From Deltaproteobacteria bacterium (GTDB lineage: Bacteria; Desulfobacterota; GWC2-55-46): a stretch of DNA of 5,970 nucleotides. The notes beneath the pieces are model-generated. The model had not been told where the DNA came from and searched no databases. It was given only the letters and a program-made list of their open reading frames with translations. Positions 1 to 5,970 of the stretch are shown piece after piece. The translations under genes were made by a program, and so were the position numbers. Each line of letters starts with the position of its first letter. Position 1 is the stretch's first letter. The DNA is taken from NCBI GenBank assembly GCA_030646655.1, contig JAUSLB010000064.1, positions 1 through 5,970 on the forward strand, read 5' to 3'.

Positions 1-1208
1 CTTATCTCGGATTTATGCTTATCGAGTATAGTGGGGACGTAGGCCCTTAAGTCCGCCTCTATCGAGCGGAGGTTCTGTGCCGTGGGGATGATGCAGTTGG
101 CCTTCTCGATAACACCGTTCTTATTTATGTGGTACTCGTGGTATAGCGTGCCCCTCGGGGCCTCCACTATGCCTATGCCCCGGCCCCAGCCTTTGGGCTT
201 TGCCAAAGGCTCTTGCCTCGGCCCGAGCTCAAGGAGGCTGTCTATCAGAGCGATAGAGTCCTCTGTTATGTGGAAGCACTCGATGAGCTGGGCGATATTG
301 TTCATAAAGGGGTTGAATGAAATGGGGACAAGGCCTGCCGCCTTTGCAGCGGCCTTTGCGCCTGGCTTCAGCTGCCTGAAGTTGTTGTTGACCCTCGCGA
401 GCGCACCTACCATGAATGTGCCCTTGCCGGTTTTCGCGTGCTTTGCGGTAGAGTGGGCCACGACATACTCCTCTATTCTCTTCGTGTACTCCTCTGGCTC
501 TATGGCGTGGCCGAAGCTCGATACAGGGCTGCCGTTATAGAGGGCGTACTCGCCGTTTGCCTTAAGGGAGATGAACTCCCTGTCTTTGGTGAAATCCGGC
601 GTGGGGATGGAGTTGAGGAAGCCGAGCGTGTACTCAAGCCCTGAGACGGACTCTTCAAGGAGACCTTTAAGCCTCTTTAATTCCGATGCCTTAGGGGTAA
701 ATACCACGCCTCCGGGGAATAACGAGATCGGGTGGATGTGCCTTCCTCCTATTACGGCGCAAATGTCGTTAGCAAGCCTCTTAAGCTCAAGGCCTGTCTT
801 TGCCATAGGGGGATGGGAGCTTAAAAGAGGCACTATAGAGCCTGCGCCCACGAGGTCGGGGAGCACAAGGAAAAACAGGTGGAGTATATGGCTCTGGAGC
901 ATCTCGCCGTTAAAGGCGAGCTTCCTCAAAAGCGTCGCCTGCCTTGAGATCTTAATGTCCATTGCGGACTCTATCGCTTTTAACGAGGCTGATGTGTGGC
1001 TTACGGCGCATATGCCGCAGATCCTCGACATTATGTGCTGTGCCTCGTCAAAGCGCCTGCCCCTAAGCATGGCCTCGAAGAAGCGCGGGGACTCGATTAT
1101 CTCAAGCCTTAAGGCCTTTATCTTCCCCTTCTTTACGTCTATTACGATATTGCCGTGGCCCTCGACCCTCGTTATCTCGTGTATCTTTATATTTAAGTCT
1201 TTCTTCAT
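1..1208 (-). CDS. NiFe hydrogenase large (alpha-like) subunit, group 3 type, C-terminus cut by window edge
   Basis: Catalytic subunit of a cytosolic NiFe hydrogenase, which carries the NiFe active site for reversible H2 oxidation. I read 402 codons on the minus strand from ATG at 1208 without a stop. Visible motifs are the N-terminal EITRVEGHG (the L1 RxEGH signature, residues about 12-20) and RICGICAVSH (residues 62-71, the L2 RxCGxC...H motif, with C64 and C67 as metal ligands). Near the edge, the block around PTAQNLRSIEADLRAYVP is typical of the region before the C-terminal L5 motif. That motif (DPCxxCxxH), with the second ligand pair and the maturation cleavage site, lies outside the window. 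Family members have roughly 420-480 residues, so only a short tail is missing. The gene starts 6 bases after the small subunit stop, so the two are surely co-transcribed. An in-frame TTG at 1214 is an alternative start with a closer AGGGA. Overall character resembles sulfhydrogenase alpha or F420-non-reducing (Mvh-like) subunits; the subgroup is inferred. Confidence 0.93.
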   Translation of the reverse strand, partial: MKKDLNIKIHEITRVEGHGNIVIDVKKGKIKALRLEIIESPRFFEAMLRGRRFDEAQHIMSRICGICAVSHTSASLKAIESAMDIKISRQATLLRKLAFNGEMLQSHILHLFFLVLPDLVGAGSIVPLLSSHPPMAKTGLELKRLANDICAVIGGRHIHPISLFPGGVVFTPKASELKRLKGLLEESVSGLEYTLGFLNSIPTPDFTKDREFISLKANGEYALYNGSPVSSFGHAIEPEEYTKRIEEYVVAHSTAKHAKTGKGTFMVGALARVNNNFRQLKPGAKAAAKAAGLVPISFNPFMNNIAQLIECFHITEDSIALIDSLLELGPRQEPLAKPKGWGRGIGIVEAPRGTLYHEYHINKNGVIEKANCIIPTAQNLRSIEADLRAYVPTILDKHKSEI

Positions 1209-1214
1209 CCGCAA

Positions 1215-1988
1215 TTATCCCTTTGAGCCTTTCGTCTTGCAAGCTCCGTACAGGTCGAACATCTTCATCACGGATTCTACGGTCAGGCCATATCTCTTCA
1301 AGGTCTCCTCATGCGACTGCGCGTTGGGGTTATCGACAAAGCCCCTGCACCCCCAGCAGTATGTCCCGTAGGTGACGCATATCGCGTCGCACCCGGCCCT
1401 TATTACAGGCCCCATGCAGTGCATGCCCTTCTCGAATACGCAGATATTTCCGGCAAGCTTGCAGTCAACGCAGACAGGGTAGTTGGGTATATCGGGTTTT
1501 TTTCCGAGCAGAAGCGAGGTTAAGACAGAGAGGAACTCTTTTTTTGAAATAGGACAGCCGTGGATGTAATAGTCGACCTTTATGACGGAATCTATGGGCA
1601 TCACCGGGATGGTATCGAGGATCCCGTATCTGGAAGCGTCCTTGCCGTAAACTAAGGTCTTTACCTCTTCCATGGGGAAGCGGTTCTTAAGGCAGTTTAA
1701 GCCCCCTGTTGTGGAGCACGCCCCTAAGGCGACAACGGCTTTAGCCTTCTTGCGTATTCTCCTGAGTTTTTTTATCTCTTCTTTCTTGCTGATGGAGCCC
1801 TCGACAAAGGCTATATCGTAGTCGTTGCTCTTTACGGTCATCGCCTCCCTGAAGTTCACGATATTTATGAGGCTCAAGATGTCAGGGAGCTCCTTTTCGC
1901 AGGATAGCACCGCTAACTGGCACCCCTCGCAGCAGGTGAATGAAAAGAATGCTACATTTGGCTTATCTCCGTTCATATCCCTATTCAT
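1215..1988 (-). CDS. NiFe hydrogenase small subunit (sulfhydrogenase delta / MvhG-like)
   Basis: Electron-transfer subunit of 257 residues that partners the large subunit encoded just downstream. The N-terminal flavodoxin-like domain has the proximal 4Fe-4S ligands in order: CxxC in FTCCEGCQ (C20, C23), GACST (C91) and HGCP (C145), with the conserved VEGS at 62-65. A C-terminal cysteine-rich segment follows (C173, C176, C183, C191, C200, C204, C211, C214; from YPVCVDC to CWGCRG), which is the layout of the further Fe-S clusters in Pyrococcus HydD-type subunits. There is no twin-arginine signal peptide, so the enzyme is probably cytoplasmic, as expected for group 3 hydrogenases. The start is uncertain: ATG 1988 has no clear Shine-Dalgarno, and ATG 1976 (residue 5) has AGGG only about 2 bases upstream. 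Homology begins near residue 9, so either works. It is the first gene of its unit and faces selB. No diaphorase or Fe-S partner gene lies upstream. Confidence 0.94.
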   Translation of the reverse strand: MNRDMNGDKPNVAFFSFTCCEGCQLAVLSCEKELPDILSLINIVNFREAMTVKSNDYDIAFVEGSISKKEEIKKLRRIRKKAKAVVALGACSTTGGLNCLKNRFPMEEVKTLVYGKDASRYGILDTIPVMPIDSVIKVDYYIHGCPISKKEFLSVLTSLLLGKKPDIPNYPVCVDCKLAGNICVFEKGMHCMGPVIRAGCDAICVTYGTYCWGCRGFVDNPNAQSHEETLKRYGLTVESVMKMFDLYGACKTKGSKG

Positions 1989-2224
1989 TAAATCTAAGTA
2001 GTTGATATTCTTATAAAAAGCTTAACATAAAAAAATAGGGTTGTAAAACGAAAGCGCCTAAGGAACTCTGCATTTTTTGAAGAGCATCATTACATCACAT
2101 CATATTAAGTATATCCCATCCTCAGAGGGTTTCCACCTTGAGTAGAATTATAAGCTGGACAAAAGGCATATTAAGATATATTTATTCAAAAAGGCTCTTG
2201 CTAAATCATAACAGGTGAATCGTC
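1989..2224. promoter_or_regulatory. AT-rich divergent intergenic region between hydrogenase and selB
   Basis: This gap of about 236 bases separates the two divergent units and must contain both promoters. It is much richer in A and T than the flanking genes. On the plus strand, TGGACA (2156-2161) followed after 15 bases by TATATT (2177-2182) is a possible sigma70-like pair for selB, but the spacing is short. On the minus strand, TTTACA (2047-2042) is a fair -35 with only a poor TAAGCT -10 at 17 bases spacing; TATAAG (2015-2010) is a better -10 without a -35 at the right distance. A small palindrome, CCTCAGAGG, lies at about 2120-2128. I see no open reading frame, tRNA, riboswitch or convincing SECIS-like stem here. 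The individual promoter calls are weak. Confidence 0.4.
2213..2218 (+). promoter_or_regulatory. Ribosome-binding site of selB, supporting a TTG start
   Basis: AGGTGA sits 6 bases before the TTG at 2225. The next in-frame ATG is at residue 49, inside the GTPase domain and after the P-loop, so this site settles the non-ATG start. Confidence 0.7.
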
Positions 2225-4111
2225 TTGAACTATTGCGTCATAGGCACGGCCGGCCACATAGACCACGGCAAGACCTCTCTCGTTAAGGCCCTGACCGGGA
2301 TCGATACCGACAGGCTGCCTGAGGAGAAAAAAAGGGGGCTTACCATAGACCTCGGCTTTGCCCACATGGACTTAGAGGCCGAAGGGGGCAAGATCAGGGC
2401 CGCTATCATAGATGTGCCGGGCCACGAGCGGTTCATAAGGAATATGCTCGCGGGCACTACGTCCATCGATTTCGTGCTCTTCGTGGTGGCGGCTGACGAC
2501 GGGATAATGCCACAGACAAGGGAGCACCTCGATATAGTCCGCCTGCTTGGGATAAAAAAAGGCATATTCGCCATAACCAAATCAGACCTCGCTACAGTTG
2601 AAAGGATAGCGGAGGTAAGGGCTGAGGTCGAGGCCCTTTTGAAAGATACCATTCTCGAAGGCTCTCCAATAATCCCCGTATCGGCTGTCACCGGGAAAGG
2701 GGTCGAGGGGCTTAAAGGCCTTATCGGACGAAATATCGGCAGGGTGGAAAGGGGTTCTCTTAAGGGCTTTTTCAGGCTCCCCATTGACCGCTCTTTTACG
2801 GTAAAGGGCTTTGGGACTGTCGTGACAGGGACAGTAGCATCAGGGTCTGTCATAAAAGGCGCTGAAGTCATATGCTTCCCATCGGGCGAGAAGGTGAAGG
2901 TCAGGGGCATGCAGAGCTTATATGCTGATGTGGAGGAGGCGTTTGCAGGGCAGAGGGCGGCCCTTAACATAGCCGGGGTCAACCACAAGGATATAAAACG
3001 GGGCTTTATGCTCGCCTCCCCGGAGCTCCTTGAACTCTCCGGTTCAAAAGGTTTAAGCATGGACTGCTCTTTTGAATTTGTAAAAGGGATTTCAATAAAA
3101 AGCGGACAGCTCCTTAAGGTCCACCACCTTACGGACGAGTCGCTCGCCACGATCCGGCTTTCAGGCGGAGGCGAGGCAGGGGAGAAGACCTGCGGCAGGC
3201 TCAAGATGAAAAAGCCGCTCCTCGCCCTAAGGGGCGACCGCTTTATACTAAGGGACCCTGCTTTGAACTCTACTATAGGGGGAGGGGTGGTGGAGCTTCC
3301 CTATTTCTCAAAAGAGCTCATGTCCAGGCTCGATTTGACATTGGTGAGGAACTACGGGTTAGACGGGCTCTTGCGGATTATTTTGGATCAGAGGGCGGGG
3401 ATCGGGGCATGGCATCTGTGCCTTATGCTGAATATAAAGAGGGAAGGGCTTGAAGGGGTGCTCAAAGATAGCGGGTTTTACTTATCCGGCGGCTATGTCC
3501 TGAACTTAAAGAAGACGGATGAGATAAAGGGCATGGCAATCGCGGTCATAAAGGGATTCCACTCCTCGCGCCCTCTGGAGGCCGGGATAAAGGAAGACGA
3601 GCTGTTAAAGGCGTTGAGGGGCGGGCTTTCAGCGTGCGCCGGAGATAGGATAGGGATATTCAGGGAAATAATCGCAGGCCTGACCTCAAGCGGCCATCTT
3701 AAAAGGGAAGGGAGCGTTCTAAGGCTATCCTCCTACACTCCAGAGGCAAAGGGCGGGGATACGAAAATAGAGGAGGCGATAAAGGACCTTTTTTCAAAGG
3801 GCTTCACCCCGCCGCTTCCCGAGGAGGTAAAGTCCCTCCCGTTCAGCAAGAAAGATATTGAGCGCGTATTTTTATTTCTCCAGAGGGGCGGCTTTATAGT
3901 AAAACTAAAAGAAGGGAGCTTCATCTCAAGCGAGGCCCTTAAGCTCGCGAAAGAGAGGCTCACCGCGCATATCAAAGAAAAGGGAGGCATAAAGGCGGCT
4001 GAGTTCAGGGACATCCTCGGGTGCGGAAGGAAGCTTGCTATTGAGATACTCGAGTATTTCGATAAAGAGAAAATAACCTTGCGCGCCGGAGATGTGAGGG
4101 CGCTGAGGTAG
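2225..4111 (+). CDS. selB: Selenocysteine-specific translation elongation factor SelB
   Basis: SelB is a cytoplasmic GTPase that replaces EF-Tu for Sec-tRNA(Sec) and binds the SECIS hairpin next to a UGA codon, so that UGA is read as selenocysteine. The 628-residue product is close to E. coli SelB (614). The N-terminal EF-Tu-like G domain has the P-loop GTAGHIDHGKTSL (7-19), switch I RGLTIDLGFA (38-47, T41), DVPGHE (64-69) and the SelB-style TKSD (119-122). Beta-barrel domains follow; the segment with TVKGFGTVVTGTV is typical of domain 2. The C-terminal part (from about residue 380) matches the winged-helix repeats that bind SECIS RNA, ending with GRKLAIEILEYFDKEKIT, a hallmark of the last winged helix. 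Translation starts at TTG. The gene heads a plus-strand cluster containing selD, and it faces the hydrogenase genes. No selA or tRNA-Sec gene is in the window. Confidence 0.97.
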   Translation: MNYCVIGTAGHIDHGKTSLVKALTGIDTDRLPEEKKRGLTIDLGFAHMDLEAEGGKIRAAIIDVPGHERFIRNMLAGTTSIDFVLFVVAADDGIMPQTREHLDIVRLLGIKKGIFAITKSDLATVERIAEVRAEVEALLKDTILEGSPIIPVSAVTGKGVEGLKGLIGRNIGRVERGSLKGFFRLPIDRSFTVKGFGTVVTGTVASGSVIKGAEVICFPSGEKVKVRGMQSLYADVEEAFAGQRAALNIAGVNHKDIKRGFMLASPELLELSGSKGLSMDCSFEFVKGISIKSGQLLKVHHLTDESLATIRLSGGGEAGEKTCGRLKMKKPLLALRGDRFILRDPALNSTIGGGVVELPYFSKELMSRLDLTLVRNYGLDGLLRIILDQRAGIGAWHLCLMLNIKREGLEGVLKDSGFYLSGGYVLNLKKTDEIKGMAIAVIKGFHSSRPLEAGIKEDELLKALRGGLSACAGDRIGIFREIIAGLTSSGHLKREGSVLRLSSYTPEAKGGDTKIEEAIKDLFSKGFTPPLPEEVKSLPFSKKDIERVFLFLQRGGFIVKLKEGSFISSEALKLAKERLTAHIKEKGGIKAAEFRDILGCGRKLAIEILEYFDKEKITLRAGDVRALR

Positions 4112-4123
4112 AAGCGTTAAACC

Positions 4124-4149
4124 GTGACCGTTGTCAGTTGTCCGTGTCC
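4124..4149. repeat. Short degenerate 6-7 base tandem repeat in the selB-DUF218 gap
   Basis: Four consecutive units read GTGACC, GTTGTCA, GTTGTCC and GTGTCC. This is a degenerate heptad pattern in an otherwise unremarkable 75-base gap (4112-4186). A 7-base inverted repeat, ACCGTGA (4121-4127) and TCACGGT (4174-4180), brackets the gap. It has no T-run after it, so it does not look like an intrinsic terminator. Similar GT(T/G)-rich heptads occur as intergenic repeats in some bacterial genomes; whether this is one of a genome-wide family cannot be seen here. Confidence 0.45.
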
Positions 4150-4186
4150 GACCTTAAAATATTTTTGCTCGGCTCACGGTGTATAA

Positions 4187-4885
4187 ATGAGGTTTCAGAT
4201 GGCAAAAGGTTTTGAGCCGGTATTCAAGATACTAAAGGGCTTCTGCGTGGGCTTTACTGTAACGGCCCTTTTTATAATGTACACGCCTGTGGCGAACCTT
4301 CTCGCAAAAAGGCTGACTATCGAGCCTGAGCCCAGGAAGGCCGACCTCATAGCCGTGCTCGGCGGAGGGGCCTATATAAACGGCGTCCTCGGCGGGGCGT
4401 CGAATGAGCGGCTCGTGCACGGGCTGCTCCTGTATAAGCAAGGTTTCGCTAACAGGATAATATTCTCAGGGGGCACGATAGCCTCCCGGTCAAAGAAGCT
4501 CATGCACACGCTATTTCGCTCGAACGATTCTTCCGGGGTGGACATCTCAGAGGCGGATATCATGGACGATATAGCCAGAAAGCTGGGCGTGCCGGAAAAC
4601 CAGAGCGTATCCGACCCGCTTTCAACCAACACATACGAGAATTTGACGGACATAAGGGAATACATGCAGAGGAACGGGCTTAAGACCTGCATCCTCGTCA
4701 CCTCGCCTACGCATATCTACAGGGCGTATTCAGTGGCGAAGAAGCTCGGCATGGACTGCTCTCCGGCGCCTGTAAAGGATTATACATCTTTACGCACATC
4801 GGGCTTAGAGAGGCTTTCGCTGTTAAGAGAGGCGTTGCGCGAGTACGCGGCCCTTGCGCTTTACAGGGCTTACGGGTATATATAA
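4187..4885 (+). CDS. DUF218 / YdcF-SanA-ElyC family membrane-anchored protein
   Basis: The product has 232 residues. A hydrophobic segment at about residues 15-36 (through GFCVGFTVTALFIMY) is a likely signal anchor, which would put the rest outside the cytoplasmic membrane. The DUF218 domain is clear: DLIAVLGGGAY (53-63), NERL with R75, RIIFSGG (90-96), the STNTYENL segment (146-153) and the TSPTHIYRA segment (172-180). Family members such as SanA and ElyC of E. coli are linked to envelope integrity; the biochemical activity is not settled, so no reaction is assigned. Start choice: ATG 4187 has only a weak GGTG upstream, while ATG 4199 (residue 5) has TGAGG 6 bases before it, so the shorter 228-residue form is likely. 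The stop lies 4 bases before selD, so both genes probably share a transcript. A role in selenium metabolism is not known for this family; only position suggests any link. Confidence 0.88.
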   Translation: MRFQMAKGFEPVFKILKGFCVGFTVTALFIMYTPVANLLAKRLTIEPEPRKADLIAVLGGGAYINGVLGGASNERLVHGLLLYKQGFANRIIFSGGTIASRSKKLMHTLFRSNDSSGVDISEADIMDDIARKLGVPENQSVSDPLSTNTYENLTDIREYMQRNGLKTCILVTSPTHIYRAYSVAKKLGMDCSPAPVKDYTSLRTSGLERLSLLREALREYAALALYRAYGYI

Positions 4886-4889
4886 GGCT

Positions 4890-5936
4890 ATGAATCAGGG
4901 GAAGAAGATAAAGCTGACGAGCTGGGCGAGCTGCGCGGGTTGAGCGGCCAAGATAGGCCCTGAGGCCCTGGCGCAGGTCCTGCGCCAGCTACCCATAACG
5001 GTTGACAAGAACCTGCTCGTAGGCGTAGAGAACGCCGATGACGCGGGGGTCTATAGAATCTCTGATGATTCGGCGATTGTAAATACTCTGGATTTCTTCC
5101 CGCCGATAGTCGATGACCCGTACGAGTTCGGGCAGATTGCCGCGGCGAACGCCTTAAGCGACGTCTATGCCATGGGCGGGACACCGAGGCTCGCGATGAA
5201 TATCGTCTGCTTCCCGAGGGAGCTGGATGTCTCGATATTAAGCGAGATACTCAAGGGGAGCATTGATAAGATCCATGAGGCGGGGGCCCTGCTCGTAGGC
5301 GGGCACTCCGTAGAGGACAGCGAGGTAAAATACGGATTGTCCGTAACAGGTTTTATCGACCCGAAAAATATAAAAGCGAACAGCGGCGCAAGGGCCGGGG
5401 ATGCTCTTATACTCACAAAGCCGATAGGCGTCGGCGTGATCACGAGCGCCATAAAGGCGGGCAAGCTTGAATACAGCGAGGCGCATGAGGCGTTGGCCAG
5501 CATGAAGGCGCTGAACAGGGCCGCCTCGCTTCTGATGGTTGAATACGAGGCTAACGCCTGCACCGATGTGACAGGCTTCGGCCTTATAGGCCACGCGATG
5601 GAGATGGCGAAGGCGTCGGAGGTGAATCTCATCATCCGCGCGGCTGACGTAAAGATATTCAGAGGCGCGCTTGAGCTTGTAAAAAAGAGGTCGTGCAGGC
5701 CGCGCTCTATCGCAAGCGTCAGGCAATACCTCTCCAATGAAGTTGTATGCGGCGGGATAGGTGAGCCGCTTGAGCTTTTGATGTACGACCCGCAGACCTC
5801 AGGCGGGCTTCTTATCTCAATACCTGAGGAGAGGGCGGCTCTTCTATTGAAGAGGCTTGGTGACGAGGGCATAAACGCCTCAATCATGGGAAAGGCCGTC
5901 GATAAGGAAGACGGCTGGAGGATAAGGCTGGAATAA
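4890..5936 (+). CDS. selD: Selenide, water dikinase SelD (selenophosphate synthetase), selenoprotein with in-frame UGA
   Basis: SelD makes monoselenophosphate from selenide and ATP, the selenium donor for Sec-tRNA(Sec) synthesis. Reading from ATG 4890 gives 348 residues, if UGA at codon 18 is selenocysteine; E. coli SelD has 347. The N-terminus (KLTSWASCAG-Sec-AAKIGP) aligns with E. coli so that Sec18 and K21 fall on the catalytic C17 and K20. Metal/ATP-site aspartates D51, D68, D91 and D226 (in ACTDVTGFG) are present, as are GGHS (137-140) and the C-terminal DPQTSGGLL. The frame is otherwise open to TAA at 5934-5936. Only weak AAGG lies 2 bases before the ATG. The previous stop is 4 bases upstream, so translational coupling is likely. 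A SECIS-like hairpin follows the UGA. Starting at ATG 5172 instead would drop 94 residues, including the catalytic loop, so that start is rejected. Confidence 0.95.
4941..4943 (+). other. selD: UGA selenocysteine codon (codon 18 of selD)
   Basis: This TGA is in frame between GCG GGT and GCG GCC AAG. It occupies the position of the catalytic cysteine of SelD, three residues before the conserved lysine. Conserved family sequence continues on both sides in the same frame, which argues for recoding and not a nonsense mutation. Sec at this site is known in SelD/SPS2 proteins of several bacteria, archaea and animals. Confidence 0.93.
4955..4970 (+). repeat. Tandem 8-base repeat just before the SECIS stem
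   Basis: AGGCCCTG occurs twice head to tail (4955-4962 and 4963-4970) in the spacer between the UGA and the SECIS hairpin; its last three bases overlap the stem start. The self-complementary GGCC cores, with another GGCC at 4946-4949, could form small competing stems. The encoded residues (IGPEALA) still fit the SelD family, so there is no frameshift. Confidence 0.6.
4968..4988 (+). promoter_or_regulatory. Bacterial SECIS element in selD mRNA
   Basis: CTGGCGCAG (4968-4976) pairs perfectly with CTGCGCCAG (4980-4988), a 9-bp stem closing on GTC. The apical sequence GCAGGUCCUGC closely matches the GCAGGUCUGC apex of the E. coli fdhF SECIS, where the bulged/loop G and U contact SelB. The apical GG begins 32 bases after the UGA. 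That is longer than in fdhF (about 18), but as I recall it lies within the range accepted for bacterial SECIS. The hairpin lies inside the coding region (codons 27-33), as bacterial SECIS elements must, and SelB encoded in this cluster is its expected ligand. Confidence 0.85.
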
Positions 5937-5947
5937 GACAGCAATAA

Positions 5948-5954
5948 AAGGAGG
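5948..5954 (+). promoter_or_regulatory. Strong ribosome-binding site of the gene after selD
   Basis: AAGGAGG lies 4 bases before ATG 5959, the best Shine-Dalgarno in the window. With no terminator between 5937 and 5947, it indicates that the transcription unit continues past selD. Confidence 0.75.
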
Positions 5955-5958
5955 CGAG

Positions 5959-5970
5959 ATGGGGCTCAAT
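5959..5970 (+). CDS. Start of an unidentified gene downstream of selD (partial)
   Basis: Only four codons (MGLN) are in the window, following an ideal ribosome-binding site and 22 bases after the selD stop. The product cannot be identified. Its position suggests co-transcription with selD. Confidence 0.6.

Noticed and set aside
82..1371. Plus-strand open frames at 82-540 and 571-1371
   Set aside because: They lie antisense to the hydrogenase genes, whose motifs are unambiguous, and their translations show no recognisable domain.
2110..2140. SECIS-like regulatory hairpin in the selB leader, as known upstream of E. coli selA
   Set aside because: The only palindrome, CCTCAGAGG, leaves a one-base loop and has no GGU apex, so it does not fit a SECIS.
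2230..3204. Long minus-strand open frame opposite selB
   Set aside because: It is a shadow of the SelB GTPase coding sequence; the translation is rich in Ser, Pro and Met and shows no domain.
4121..4180. ACCGTGA/TCACGGT inverted repeat as a rho-independent terminator of selB
   Set aside because: The loop would be about 46 bases and no T-run follows the right arm.
4941..4943. TGA as a true stop making selD a pseudogene or leaving a short 17-codon peptide
   Set aside because: Family-conserved sequence continues in the same frame on both sides, the codon is at the catalytic Cys/Sec position, and a SECIS-like hairpin plus selB are nearby.
5172..5936. A 254-residue SelD starting at ATG 5172
   Set aside because: It lacks the catalytic Sec/Lys loop and the D51, D68 and D91 metal-site residues. 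The ATG encodes the conserved internal methionine 95 in the MGG motif, and there is no ribosome-binding site.
5165..5944. Minus-strand open frame opposite selD
   Set aside because: It overlaps almost all of selD in antisense and its product has no recognisable family.
1..5970. tRNA-Sec, other RNA genes, CRISPR arrays, insertion sequences or phage genes
   Set aside because: I found no tRNA-like cloverleaf, spaced direct repeats, transposase motifs or terminal inverted repeats in the window.

Overview
The window most likely comes from an anaerobic, selenocysteine-using bacterium. It carries a bacterial-type SelB with C-terminal winged-helix domains, a SelD whose active-site residue is itself encoded by UGA, and a cytosolic group 3-type NiFe hydrogenase. 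Coding DNA is moderately GC-rich and uses many AGG (Arg) and ATA (Ile) codons. That style is seen in Nitrospirota, Desulfobacterota-like and Omnitrophota genomes, but the window alone cannot fix the phylum.

Left block (minus strand, 1-1988): a two-gene hydrogenase unit read leftward. The small (delta-like) subunit comes first, followed after 6 bases by the large (alpha-like) catalytic subunit. The large subunit runs off the window edge before its C-terminal metal-binding motif. Both genes look intact as far as they can be read.

Divergent intergenic region (1989-2224): about 236 AT-rich bases that must hold the promoters for the hydrogenase unit and for selB. No RNA gene or convincing operator was recognised.

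Right block (plus strand, 2225 to the end): selB (TTG start), then a 75-base gap with a short degenerate heptad repeat, then a membrane-anchored DUF218/YdcF-SanA-type protein, then selD beginning 4 bases after that gene's stop, and finally the first four codons of another gene behind a strong ribosome-binding site.

The main point is that selD opens at ATG 4890 and reads through an in-frame UGA (4941-4943) at the position of the catalytic Cys17 of E. coli SelD. A perfect 9-bp hairpin with a GGUC apical sequence lies just downstream and is a good bacterial SECIS. An ordinary gene caller would start selD at ATG 5172 and lose the catalytic N-terminus. Together the genes give a selenium circuit: SelD makes selenophosphate, SelB delivers Sec-tRNA at SECIS-marked UGA codons, and SelD is itself a product of that decoding. 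The nearby hydrogenase could be another selenoprotein, but its diagnostic C-terminal motif lies outside the window. No selA or tRNA-Sec gene is present here.
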